Shown piece after piece: positions 25,001-37,016 of a stretch of DNA of 64,000 bases. Source of the DNA: Homalodisca vitripennis (taxonomy: Eukaryota; Arthropoda; Insecta; Hemiptera; Cicadellidae); the NCBI RefSeq assembly GCF_021130785.1, contig NC_060208.1, positions 51,375,501 to 51,439,500 of the forward strand. Reading direction: 5' to 3'. Below the pieces are notes generated by a model, which ran no database searches, was not told the DNA's origin, and saw only the letters and a program-made list of their open reading frames with translations. Made by a program: the position numbers and the translations under genes. Each line of letters begins with the position of its first letter. Positions within the stretch are counted from its first letter, which is position 1.

Positions 25001-26501
25001 TAGCAGAGGGAAAGTGAGCAGGTGAAGTAATTAATAAGCGTTATAACTAATGTGTCAAATCACCTCACTCAGTTTTACTCTTCCAAAAATTAACTTGTTA
25101 ACTAAGGCGTCGTGTAAACAGTACAACTTTACATTAGATTCGCAACAATTCGTTGGCAAACTTTACGCTAGATTTGGTTTTAATATATTACCAACTATTT
25201 AGTTTCAACTTGAGTTATATTTTGTAAGAGTACGATAACTTGCCTCTATTTTTATTACAAACTATTTGAATATTAGATACATTACGTAATGGTTATACCT
25301 GAATGTATGTGTGTTAGTCTATTAGTGTTGTTTTTACACAGTGATGTAGGACGTATCCTAGGCGCTCCTGGAAATGTCATGTCACTCCCTCTACCCGTCA
25401 TGTACTTATAAAATTCTATTTGTACTAATACAATTCCCTTGTGTACTAATATAATTCTCTTTTGAACTAATACCAATTTCTTTTGTAATAATGAAATAAA
25501 AATATTGTTGTAAACGTGCTATCTAGATAGCTTCTCGTATAATTAACATGACAAAGTTATAACACGCTATCTATAAATTGAAACATTAAATCCTTTTTTA
25601 TAATATAATTTATTGACACTTAACCAACGTAAAAAACAGTTAAAACAACTTTCATATCGAAGAATGATATGTCGTATAAAGGTTTGCCTACTTACACATT
25701 ATTGTTTGTTTTGCACTCAATGTGGATCAGAGCATCGACTTTTTTTAAAGAGAAAAATGACAAGAAGGGTCTTTTTAAGAGTAAATCATGTCTACAGCAA
25801 TACAGACAAGAAGGATGTTTCATTTAATTTATAATAAGCTAAAACACCTAAGCTCCAATACGAATTTTCCTTTAACATTTGACTTTACAGCTCGAAAAAC
25901 GAAACAACAAAATAATATAGATTTATTGAATAGAGTTCTACTGCATAGATTTTAAATAATATCGTTTTAAGTAAGACAAAAGCACGTGATGCTATAATCA
26001 TAAAATTGTTTATTTTCTTAATCAAAAGAAACATAAATCGTGATTGTTTGTCGTAACACTTTCAATGCTGTTAGGTATCGTATACTTAATTATTACAAAG
26101 TTAATGTTTACAAAGATACTATATCATTTTGGCATTAGAGGAACATTTTCCAACAAGACTCAACCCTCTGGAAGAACATGGATGTTGGCAAAGAGTGGAA
26201 GATACCGTATATTTACCAACTAAGATATTGTTAAAAGTCTTCTATCGATAAAATCGTAAACCGGTTACTTCGGAATGGGCTGCCTTGAGACCCATCTTGT
26301 TTAATATTTGTGTTAATAGTATTAAAAATACCGTCAAGAATCTGTTCTTTAAAGGACACTTAAGTGCATGCAATACTTATTTTTTATAACTTGTTTATAT
26401 GAAATATCTAGTCAGTATATGAAAAAAATTAAATACACCATTCAAAGTAACAAACAATCAACTACTGTGACCATTCTATCTTCCTTGGTTTTAACTGGTA
26501 G

Positions 26502-26504
<3 letters not shown>
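22011..26504. other. AT-rich DNA, nothing recognised
   Basis: Frames of 60-106 codons overlap on both strands (23111-23386, 24429-24805) and match no family I know. An 8-bp hairpin AGAACCAT/ATGGTTCT lies near 22573. The 21-bp triple repeat at 25422 is listed separately. Confidence 0.5.
25422..25484. repeat. Three imperfect copies of a 21-bp unit
   Basis: GTACTAATACAATTCCC, GTACTAATATAATTCTC and GAACTAATACCAATTTC begin 21 bp apart at 25422, 25443 and 25464. Confidence 0.7.

Positions 26505-26575
<71 letters not shown>
26505..26575. repeat. TA microsatellite at the 3' side of the Penelope element
   Basis: About 70 bp of uninterrupted TA, directly beyond the 3' region of the Penelope copy. Confidence 0.95.
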
Positions 26576-26601
26576 ACAAATTAGACTTCTTAGTTTAAAT
26601 T

Positions 26602-26635
26602 TCCTTTAATATTTCGGCTTTGCCGTTTTCAAAAA
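26602..26635 (-). ncRNA. Possible degenerate hammerhead-type fold in the Penelope 3' region
   Basis: On the minus strand CCTTT...AAAGG forms an outer stem around TTGAAAA, a CGGC-AAA-GCCG hairpin and GAAATATT. The order matches a minimal type I hammerhead: stem I, CUGANGA-like core, stem II, GAAA, a two-base-pair stem III (AU/AU), then H17=U. Two core positions differ from consensus (C3 to U, G8 to A), so activity is doubtful. Hammerhead motifs are known in Penelope-like elements. Confidence 0.4.
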
Positions 26636-26833
26636 GGTATAATAAAAGGTATAAAACAAAAATAACACAGCAATAAAATTTACACAAGTAAATAAATAAA
26701 CATTTGCATAAATAAATAAATAAACAGGAATTTTTGAACATGTGATTAACACCAAAGAGAAATATCATGAACAGAGAAAGAATTTAGAAAAATAATTTAG
26801 AAAAAATAATAATAACAAAAATAATTGATCATT

Positions 26834-27668
26834 TCATCTTTTATTCAGACCAAAGGGTACTTTTGATTTTAATATTAACTGATGTGCCTGTTCTAAATTT
26901 TCTAAGTAAATTTTGTTTCCATCTTCTGGTACTTTGCAAATACCTTTCAATGAATAACATTGTTCAAAATTTTGTTGGTGGCCTAATGCGTGTTGTGAAA
27001 CCAATTTTTCATCCTGTTTTTTAGACGAACAACGATGATTGATTATTCATTCTTATGTGCAATGGATTGGTTGTCAATCCAACATAATCCATTGCACAAT
27101 TTTTACATGTTAATTGATAAATTACATTTTTACTTTTGCAATTAATTTCTCCTCTAATAGGGTAAGTTTTCTTTGTTTTACTACTGGTAAAAGAATTGGA
27201 CGATTTCATAATTTTGCAAGTATTACATCGTTTATCTTTACAAGGTTGACACTTAAAACTTTTCTTCTTTTCTGAATTTTGAATGTCAGTAGGTGGCAAT
27301 TTGGGCCGTACCAGAAGATTTTTCAGGTTAGTATTTCTACGAAACACTAGCCTGGGTGGTTTTGAAAATAAGTTTTTAGTAATTGGTGAAGATTCAAGAA
27401 TTTTGTGTACCGTTCTTAGAATATTGTTTGTTTTATATAAACCAGGAAAATATTTTGTTATAAATTTTACATCATCATTATTTTGGATTTTGTGAACATT
27501 AGAGTGTTTAATTTGATTATTTATAAATTTTGAAGGATATTTTCTTTTGACAAATGCATTTCCAAGTTTTTCTAAATAATTTTGAAAATCTGCACTATCA
27601 GTATATAATTTTTTGGCCCTAACTGATAAACCCTTTGGTACTGATTTTTTGACATGTACAGGATATTC

Positions 27669-27675
<7 letters not shown>
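26834..27675 (-). pseudogene. Penelope-like element: RT C-terminus, linker and GIY-YIG endonuclease, frameshifted
   Basis: On the minus strand an open frame begins inside the TA tract and runs to 27021. It contains a Penelope-type thumb segment (KKLYTDSADFQNYLEKLG, then FVKRKYPSKFI). The CxxC-type linker CQPCKDKRCNTCK is typical of these elements. The GIY-YIG nuclease start follows, NVIYQLTCKNC then YVGLTTNPLHIRM. A one-base frameshift near 27045 moves the rest into a second frame, which continues through QHALGH and LENLEQAHQL to PFGLNKR and a TGA at 26834-26836. The RT palm and fingers are missing, so the copy is 5'-truncated, with the break at the TA microsatellite. Penelope elements encode an RT fused to this nuclease and move by target-primed reverse transcription. 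Confidence 0.8.
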
Positions 27676-27677
<2 letters not shown>

Positions 27678-27699
<22 letters not shown>

Positions 27700-27701
27700 T
27701 T

Positions 27702-27751
<50 letters not shown>
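27678..27751. repeat. TA microsatellite at the 5' truncation of the Penelope element
   Basis: TA repeats broken once by TCAA. CAGGATATT at 27659 and AATATCCTG just beyond the tract form an inverted pair around it. Confidence 0.9.
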
Positions 27752-27752
<1 letters not shown>

Positions 27753-28023
27753 TCAAAATATCCTGTTGTAGTAAATGTATTGTCATCATATTTAATCCTA
27801 TTAATATTATAAAAATAGTTCAAGTTTGTAAAGGTGTTTGAATGTTTGATACTCAATCACACGAATAGAACAGTTAGTTTAGTGAACAGAATTAGACGAA
27901 ATTTATCATTTACATAACTAAGATATAAGAATAAAACATAGCTATATTTTATTCCGTAACGCCATCTACAAATCCTCTTAAAAGTAATTCATAGAAAATT
28001 CATTGTCTGTAAAGATAGGCAAG

Positions 28024-28184
28024 GATTTTTTTCTCTCTCATTTAAGCCTCAGTGTCTTAGCTATGCCGGCTTCGATGTGCACTGGTTTTTATTGTCAAAG
28101 TACATGATTTGACCTTCCCGGGATTTGAACTCGTGATCTCTCGGTTAGAGAGCCGAGACTATAACCGTTAGTCTACGGAAGAGG
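28024..28184 (-). mobile_element. tRNA-derived SINE, family B, copy 1
   Basis: Read on the minus strand, this has the same order as the 58.7-kb copy: TCCTCTTCCGTAGACTAACG, B box GAGTTCAAATCC, then GTGCACATCGAAGCCGGCAT and GAGGCTTAAATGAGAG with an A-rich tail. It looks like a tRNA, but the anticodon arm is irregular and a conserved non-tRNA body follows. It is therefore a SINE and not a tRNA gene. I found no clear direct target duplication. Confidence 0.8.
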
Positions 28185-29984
28185 ACTTTACAACTGATGA
28201 ATCACAAAACGCAAAATGCCACACAGTGTCTGAGTATTTTGTATTTGCTTGAATAAATATCAGCGGTCGTAGTGTGATGCAATAGTAATGGCATGTAGTA
28301 TTATCGTATTTTTTTATTAGAGATGGCAACAATGACGAGTTTATACCGATATCAGTTCATCCCGGACCATTCTTGACTTCACTTAATGAACAAATTTGTG
28401 AGTTTTTACATGTAGAGTACTCGAAATTGATTTCTTTGGAAATTCCGAAACTGTATATTTACACTGGCTGAAGGAAAAAACAAAGTACCGTTCCCTCCGT
28501 GACTATAATTGGGAGAAATAAACGAGCTTACTGCGTAGTGAGCCCGTGACCGTAGCAAATACAGCAATATACAAAGCAGAAAATATTCGAGTGGACGTGA
28601 CGTTCATTTCACACTAATGAGGTATTTGGTACTGATTAGGTATAACATTCTATGATGCCATTATCTGCACATACGATTCAATATAACCAAAATAATACAA
28701 AAAATGTTTTTAAATAAAAGAAATTTATTGGTTAGAACCACATTCTGAACTTAATTGAAATATAAAAACTTAACGGAATGTTGAAACCGCACAACAACTA
28801 ATTGTAAAATATAGGCTACCAGACGGTCTAAATATTAGATGAACCTCTATTCCTCCTTTTAAATTTTAGTACTTTTTTGGAAACTTCAATCACGTTGGAT
28901 TCTCCACATTGATCAAAAATAGTTTAAGTGTTACTGAAGTCGTTGGGACTATTGAATCAGATAGATGAATGTTGCAGAGAAATTTGATTTATTTAGTTGG
29001 TAATTATAAAAAGTTATTCTCTCTCTGACTTTAGTGCTCCAAAGGACTTCACTCTAAACTATCCTGAAAGTCCAACTATCCTGAAATTGATCAAGTACAT
29101 CAGATATTGGAATAGTTATCAGTTACTATCATAGCAATGATTTTATGCAATTTAAAAATGTATGCTTTTTAATGCAATTTATGCTTTTAAAGTCCCTGTA
29201 GCTCGGCAGAAAAATGTGTGGGAAGCCACAGGTAAGTGACTACAAAGATATAAATTGACTTCAAAGAATCGAATTTATTCAGTTCTACCCATCGACATAA
29301 TCAATATTCTCGGCTGGCGTTTAAAGCGATTCGCTGCTTTTTAACTAAGTTATTCCTGTCTAAAGAAGTTTAATACCGTTACACGAATGAATACCTTAAC
29401 CTTGAATGGACGGGAAGGGCGAGGCGGTACTTGACTGCTGACATTTCTCTGCTCCCCACCGCTTGACGCCAGTTATTACAATTGCATAGGATTCTTTATT
29501 GTATAAGAAAGGTTTTCATGTAAGGAATCTCAAATTGATTAAAGATAAAGTACCACATTGAAAATATATAACGAACTCTGTTTTTATTTACTCAATCAAT
29601 GGAAGAAAACAGTGCGTCCAATTCTTCCAGTAATTTGTCGTAAATAAATAATCGACAATGATCAGTAGTACAAAGTGGTGTAACATTTTATAGTACAACT
29701 ATTGATATCAAACAATGAAATGACGTAATTACAAGGTAGGAGTTAGTACGTCATATATCACGTGGCACGAAACAGACGTCACTGAGTATATAACAACAAG
29801 TGTTAATATGACACAAGTTAAAATGTGATATGATTGTACTCAATTCGTTAAAGAAATGTATTTATTCTGCGATTTTCTCGTTACCATCATGGTTACTCAT
29901 AAGACAAATGTAAAGAAAGATGTTCACTAACGATCAGCCAAATGTCATAGAATGACATGCTCCATCATCGAATCCGGTGTTGCC

Positions 29985-30117
29985 CATGCAGAATTAAATG
30001 TTTATGCAACGGGTCAAGTCTGTAGGCCAGTTCGTTCTCGGGATACCGCCTAGAGAAACAGAACGAAAAGAACTTTTCAGCCCCTTGAGTGGTTGGCTTC
30101 GCTAACTCCCAGCCTAT
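29985..30117 (-). repeat. Dispersed repeat family R, truncated copy
   Basis: On the minus strand: GGCTGGGAGTTAGCGAAGCC, CAAGGGGCTGAAAAG and CCCGAGAACGAACTGG, matching the first third of the 21.6-kb copy. The remainder is absent. Confidence 0.6.
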
Positions 30118-33100
30118 AAATAAATCACCTACTTTATACAGATGTTTTAGAGTAATGAGTTTACCTACACTGTGTGCCAAAAATATATTATTAATTATAT
30201 TAATAATATATTTTGTAAATAATTTTTTGTATGCATATACTGAATTTTATTCTTCATATTTTGTTTTTTCAGGTACGGTACATTTAAAGAAGTTGAAATC
30301 ATTATTTCTTATACGTTGTGGGATATTTGGGATATTTAAAATCAAAAGAAACAAACGCAATTGACATCAATTTTAAATTGATGGAAAAGTCTATATTACG
30401 TGCACAATAGCATTACTATAAAAAACACAAATTTACAATTCAAAGTTTTCGGAGGTATGAAACATAGTAGGTTACAATTACTTCTTCATCTAGGTTCACA
30501 ACGTGATCAATTTTAAAACCAGTAGAAAAATCTATAGAAAGATCAAAATAAAATTTGGAGTCGAAATAGCATACCTATTAGGCAATTTCCAGTATTGGTT
30601 AATTGTTACTGAATGTATAATTCTATATATAGAACTTTTTTAAACTGGAGTGCCTCTAACATATATAAAAAGGTCACATATTCACCATAAGTCGTGGCTT
30701 TTTGTAGTTTTTTAACAATCCCTCAGAAAAAGGAGATTTTGTCATTTTCATATTGTGTGTTCTTAACTCTTGTTAATCGTTCAAACCTTAGCAGGAATGT
30801 GTTTACTGTTGTATTTTAAATCCTCGTAAATCCTCTCAAACGACCCTACAATTGGTCCAATGAAACCCCCAATTTGGAAGAATGTTAGCGCGGATAGTTT
30901 TACAAGTGTGACTGTGCCAATGCTGAAGAACACAAGTAGGGGACAGTATACAGTTACAGTTAGCAGCGAAAGTGTAATACAGCCGCAGGATCTGTCAGGC
31001 GGGCTACCGAAGTGGTTGCCCTTGGCTGGGCGTGGTTGTGGTTACGGGGCGGCCCTGAACTTCCCTAGCTTATGTAAATCGCTCGACATCGCCACAGTAG
31101 GCTGCAACGGGGTTTCTAATTGCAGAACAAAAAGTCTACAATGTCCCCAGCTTTGTTTTATCCACTGCTTTTGTATACTTAAATAATCCTCTTGCTAGCT
31201 TTAGAGCAACGATAATGTACATCGTAAGTATTTAATTGTGTGTAAAATGAATGTTAATTTTGGGAGCTACAGTACTACCAGCTCATCCACTGACTCTTGG
31301 AAACTGCTGTTAACTAAGACCAAAGCGACCAGACAAATCAAGACACTCAGTTTCATGAGAGCTCCGAACCACTGCAGTATTGGTCTGATAATATTGCTTA
31401 TTAGCGGGACTTCAACATCCTTGAAGGAACCCAGACATGCCACTCATCACCGGCTGTGTTTGTAATAAACGAAGAACAACACGAAGGTCAGAACTGACCC
31501 AAGATTTGTGGCATGGTCCCTGGGGTGAGTAAGGCACTGGAATTGGGTTTATTTCTTGTGTCACGATCTAAACACCCCTTGTAAATATGTTCAAGTAATT
31601 TTTAAATGGTAAGGAAGAAAAATTTTATTTGAAATATAACCACAATACTTCAGGTTTGGCCACATTCCTCAAACAAACTACACATGAAAAAACGATAATT
31701 TTCTCTATAATTCATCTTTAAAATAAAACTATTATATTATACTGTAACTGTTAACTAATTATGAAAAATGAATAGTTCTTGTAATGAAAAATTTCTTGTT
31801 TGCTGAAACGTTTAATACATTTATTTCGATTGTATTTATGTAGAAATAAAACGTTTTGATATAAGTTTAAAATAGTAACGATCAAATGTAATAATATGCC
31901 AGTAGTAAGTCAGTTTGTATTAATATTTTTTTTATCTACCATAATCATTATGTTTTTTTATTTTTTATTTCTTTTTTATCTGATGTGAACAGTAAAATTA
32001 CAATTTTTTTACAGATAGCGGACTCTCTATGTACATAATATGCTCAGAATCTCAAAATTTCTACTGTATGTAAACCAGAAATATCAGTAAAAGTATTGTA
32101 CTAAGTAGTAAAAGCTTTAACACTTGGTTAGCGTGGTCTACAATCAGACTTCCATCGCAGCTTCAGAATTGAATCATTCATGGAAGTATGATTATTTTTG
32201 GGATGATAATGACCCTTAGGCGAAAAATTGGAAACAGTCTGTAAGGAAGGGTGTTTAAAATGGTATCGTTAAACGATCTAGTTTTAGCGTAAATTTAGTC
32301 TCCAGCACCACAAGGAAAGTTTGGTCTCCATTTATGTCACAAGCATGTATTTCTTTAACACAAAGATACCACTAGTTCCTCGTATGGCTACTTAATGATA
32401 ACACAAGCATCGAAAATAAAAATCGTTAAATTTATGATTATGGGCATTGCACACTTCTTGATGCAGACTAAGCTATGAACAGATTTATCAATACACCAGT
32501 ACGGTCGCAATATAAACAACCTGTCACCTCTTATGTCACAATGTTCACTTCTTCACACAGAATGATATCCTACGTAATCAACTGATTCGGTTTCCTGTAG
32601 ATGTACTATGGCACTCACTAGAATACTAGTATGAAAGTTCTTCAGCGAATAACAAAATCAATACATCAGTACGGTCGCAATATAAACAACCTGTCACCTC
32701 TTATGTCACAATGTTCACTTCTTCACGAAGAATGATATCCTACGTAATCAACTGATTCGGTTTCCTGTAGATGTACTATGGCACTCACTAGAATACTAGT
32801 ATGAAAGTTCTTCAGCGAATAACAAAATCAAGGGTTTTTTTATCTATTCGAACTCTTGGATATGGCGTCTTAGTCACCGCTTAGCCCACTCTCTGAAAAT
32901 AAATTCATTGTTTAGGACTCATTTTTCCTGTCGTTAGACTTTTTTTGGAAGGGGGGAAGGTTACATAAAGGTCAAGTCAATAGAGATATAAGAATTTTGT
33001 TCAAAAAGCCACTGTAAGAAAGCATCATGGGGCATTTTCAGACTTTGGAAACATAGTTTCACCAGTTGAATGACATCTCAAGCTTATACTCGAATCTCTT

Positions 33101-34970
33101 GACGTTTTGGCGTCTTTGGATCAGTTCTAATTAAAGAAAATATAATTATATATTTGTTCAATTTTTATTTTACGAAAGTATAAATTTAATTTAGAAACGT
33201 AGCTTCTATTTTACACTCTCGCTCCACCTAATTCTAACAAAAACTAACGATTCAAAGCTTATTAATTAATCTGTAAAACAGTTTACATTATTAAATAACA
33301 TCCCCGTGGAATGTAAAAGTTCTCTGTGATTCAAAATGGAGTGCTATGTCCTACTCTGACTGGTAGTTTCCCTCTGTGAGTTAAATCATTAAAATTGACT
33401 TAAACTTACTAATCTATAACGGAATATCTGTTTAACGCTCGGTGTATATTATTAACACACAATGTTATTACAAAATTTTTACTGTAAACAATATCCGAAC
33501 AATGGAGAATTTAGAACGAACTCATATAATGTGTGTGCTTGAAAATGCTATACCTAAACATGAATTCTATACTATCTCCGCTTAACCATTAATTGCAATT
33601 CAAAGGTACACTATAACGACCAGAGGCATGCATCCATCTGCTGCCGCTACAATGTGACTGAAAAGAAGCCCAACTAAGTAAATACCAAGATGTGGAACAA
33701 TATACCGCAAGAGGTAGAGGTAACTTCAAAATGATCAGTTCTCTTCACTGCCAGAAGTCCCTAACTGGAGATTTCCTCAACCGAGATCAACTAGGTTTTC
33801 AACCGAATTAAAAATTAACAACCGTCAATAATTCTACTGATGGGTTGCCGTGGTTCAGTAAAAGGATAGGTGACTGAGAGCCACGATACTTTAATATTTA
33901 TGGAATAGAATTACATTATTCAACATCTCATAATTGATAGCTCCATAAAATTTGTATGTATACATAAAAGAAAATTACTAAAAGTATTACTTACATATAA
34001 AAGTGCTATTTTTTACTAGTTCAACTTTTACACGGAAAGAGAAGAACAATGAGTACTACTTACAAAATGTGTAAATATTATACATCACGTAAGTTAGTAC
34101 AGAAGCATAAAAAGGTGTGCGCACAAAATTTCCAAATTTTATGTCTATGTTTTTTTTATTAATAAAAGCATCACCAAACTTTCTCATTTATATCACTATT
34201 TAAATTTTCAATTTATATTTTAGGGGAAGTTCAAAGAAATTTGCTCAAGAACTTCCGTCCGGACCTTTCATTAATACTTCATGCATCAGTTACGACTGAA
34301 CATTTTGTATAAAGAACATTAGTATAAAGAACATTTTTAACAGGTTTCCGTTTTGAAAACCCCAAAGTAGGTCAACTCCTACAAATAAAACCATCCAAAC
34401 GCCAGTTCATTAACTGAATCTGGCCTATTAGTGAATTTCGTCCCAAGAATTTGTCAAAGAAATGTATGTGCCAAAGTTTTGAAAATCTATTTAAATGTTG
34501 ATCTATAAATGAAAAGCGTGTACTTCAAAAAGCGCACTCTCTGATACTGAGATTGGAATGTATTTAAGATCTCGTAGTAAAACGACTTATCATGGAACTA
34601 CCACTTTCCCGAAATTATTTATCACTACGACTTCATTACGAAAGTTCATTTCCATAAGTGGAATTTGAAAAATAAGCCAAAGTGAAAGTCAGGATGTATT
34701 TTTAGTGAAATAATCATTTGATTAAAACAAGTATAAGTAGTTGTGTTTCATTAAAAAAAAAACCCAAAAAGTCCTGGTATTCCTCATTCTCGAACAATTT
34801 TTGTCATTGAAGGCGGGTTAAGTCACAACAACCTCGTACATTGCAGCATTTTTAACTTAGCAAACAAACAAAATGCAACAAACTATGCCTGGTGACTTAG
34901 GTAATGCTCAATTCAAGGAGTAAACCACACAGCTGGTAATTTTCCCCGCTCTACTTCGTCTGTGCGGACA
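30118..34970. other. AT-rich DNA around the 170-bp duplication
   Basis: A moderately GC-rich patch at 30990-31120 has a 108-codon frame without a recognisable domain. Otherwise only AT-rich sequence upstream of the 35.2-kb promoter island. Confidence 0.5.
32487..32830. repeat. Two tandem copies of a 170-bp unit
   Basis: The unit beginning ATCAATACACCAGTACGG at 32487 is repeated at 32657 with only a few changes (CACCAG/CATCAG, CACACAGAAT/CACGAAGAAT). It is recent because the copies are nearly identical. No ORF. Confidence 0.92.
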
Positions 34971-35074
34971 GTCATGGTGGATTTCAGTGTTTGGCAACGC
35001 CTACAAAACACGCGTCGCCACAACAGGCACCGGTCAGCGCATTCGCATTCGAAAGTAAAAGTAATCGTTCTAAA

Positions 35075-35238
35075 TCTGAACAGCTGATTTGGATCTGTTG
35101 CGCCGCGCCCGCGACTGCTACGTGGCGGGAGAAGTTGTCAGCTGTCTGCGCGCGCTGCTGGCGGTACTAGCTGTGGGGAGGACGACCACCGCGGACCCTC
35201 GGAGTCAGTCGTGCCTCGTCCTTCGTCCTGGAAGGTCG
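35075..35238 (+). promoter_or_regulatory. TATA-less Inr + DPE core promoter in a GC-rich island
   Basis: TCAGTC at 35205-35210 matches the arthropod initiator, with A+1 at 35207. At exactly +28 to +32 (35234-35238) is GGTCG, a full match to the DPE consensus RGWYV. No TATA box lies 25-35 bases upstream. The preceding 130 bp are CpG-rich, unlike the AT-rich surroundings, and hold two CAGCTG E-boxes near 35079 and 35138. The spacing agreement makes this the best promoter in the window. It points to a plus-strand transcript. Confidence 0.6.
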
Positions 35239-35280
35239 TCCTACGGGATGGTATAGATTGCCTGGCATCCTGCTATACAG
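35207..35280 (+). other. Predicted untranslated first exon with splice donor
   Basis: It runs from the initiator to CTATACAG|GTAATA at 35280/35281, a good 5' splice site. The only ATG (35248) opens a two-codon frame, ATG GTA TAG, so the exon is non-coding and carries a minimal upstream ORF. The next plausible plus-strand coding exon with an acceptor just before its ATG is at 57504. This exon may be the leader of the C1q-domain gene, but an exon outside the window or one I did not recognise is equally possible. Confidence 0.45.
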
Positions 35281-36000
35281 GTAATACATTCTTTTAAATA
35301 TTATACTTCAATTTAAAAAGTGTATTTGTTATATATTGTCAAATTATTTGAATAACATGAATAATCAACAGTGGCATATAATTGTCGATACTCAAGTTAA
35401 AAACATTTTTAACAGTCACTTCTTGGTCTTATATATACACAATTTACAAATATTACATATTCTAAATAATGATGAAGTTCACAAGTATTCAGTGTAACGT
35501 TTTTATTGTGTTTCTACACTCTTGCTCAGCTTTTTAAGTGCGAAAAGAAAAAAGCGAACTTTCCACGCACTCGTAATTAATTGTGAAGACCGGTTTAAAA
35601 TTGGAGAATTATATCTCTATAAATGGTAATCCTGCTAAGCCTTACATTGCAAGTGTAACATTTGCCTTGACTAACGAATATTTATAATTAACAAATTAAT
35701 CAAAAATATAGTATAACCAATCTCTGAAGAAACAAATAGGGCCTTATAAAGTAAATGTAGCTCCATTTTAGATTTTTTAAATATAAATTTTTCGATACCC
35801 AAGATATATATTTATTACTTTTAGAGCGTATATCTGACGTAACATTAAAATAGGTACTTCCATGTGTTTAATATGATATCAAAATACTCGTAAATCAATC
35901 TGCGGAACCTTCATATCAAAACAATACATTATTATTTATGATATGACGTAAAAACAGACTGGTATCTCAATGTTTATAATATTATGTCAAAACAAACACT

Positions 36001-36003
<3 letters not shown>

Positions 36004-36056
<53 letters not shown>
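36004..36056. repeat. TA microsatellite
   Basis: About 53 bp of uninterrupted TA, 0.7 kb downstream of the predicted first exon. Confidence 0.95.
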
Positions 36057-36060
<4 letters not shown>

Positions 36061-36411
36061 CTCCATAATTTGACATAACGAAATAAACTATCATAACATA
36101 ATGGTTTATTTCATTACAATTAATATGGCATTACTGTGGCACAAATATTAAATTGTTTCAAATATTTAATTTTATTAATTGATTAAATTACGTTGGGTTG
36201 CTAAAAGTTAACTTATTTCTTTTTAATATCAGTATAAGCATTACCATTTCAGGCCTGGTTTAAAACAACAGCGAGGAATAAAACTTTGCTCTGAAATAAA
36301 TTTAGTATGATCAAACTAAAAATACAATAAAAATCAGGTACTAATACAATAAATAAGAACATTATTTTATTTAGAGGCAATACCATAATTTTAGCTCATT
36401 TAGTGTTTGTA

Positions 36412-36420
36412 ATATATATA

Positions 36421-36473
<53 letters not shown>
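36412..36473. repeat. TA microsatellite
   Basis: TA repeats with two short interruptions (TAAATA), 0.6 kb before the 111-bp satellite. Confidence 0.95.
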
Positions 36474-36475
<2 letters not shown>

Positions 36476-37016
36476 ATAACCAAACTCAAGTTTCTCTCTG
36501 GCTTTTTAATAACGGGGAGAATATCTTGACATATTATGAGAAAGAAGGCGCTTTGAAGTGATTTAGCTACCGGCAAGAAGTAGAAATTGCGTTTCAGCGT
36601 TAAAGGCGCTCGTATTCTCGGTTCGAGCTAGTTTATTAGGCCTATACCTGTACTCGTATCTTCCTTTGTAGGTGAGTTTGTTATGTTTCATTGGCGCATT
36701 CAGGATTTGAGTTTTGGGAGGTCTCAAACCGTTCTTACCCATACAATGTAATGAATAACATAAAGTCACTAATTAATACATATACTTTCCCTAACATCTG
36801 GAGTACGGGTCTCTTCGAAAATGCCCCCTTGTCACGTTCTAAAAGCCCCCAGACGTAAGTAAAAACCTTAAACACTTTAAGTATGGGATACTAACACATT
36901 TTACACAGTACAATATCTACATACGTCTCCGATATTCGTAATAACGCGCTTATAATAAAATTATTAATTAGTATCCTGTGTAAAGTGGAAGGAGCAAGAT
37001 TATTATTTTACATCAC

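Noticed and set aside
26368..26571. 67-codon frame ending in repeated Tyr-Ile
   Set aside because: Its end is translated TA microsatellite.
28110..28184. tRNA gene on the minus strand
   Set aside because: Same family-B body follows it; irregular anticodon loop.
30860..31186. 108-codon plus-strand frame as a gene
   Set aside because: No recognisable domain, no splice context and composition typical of a local GC patch.
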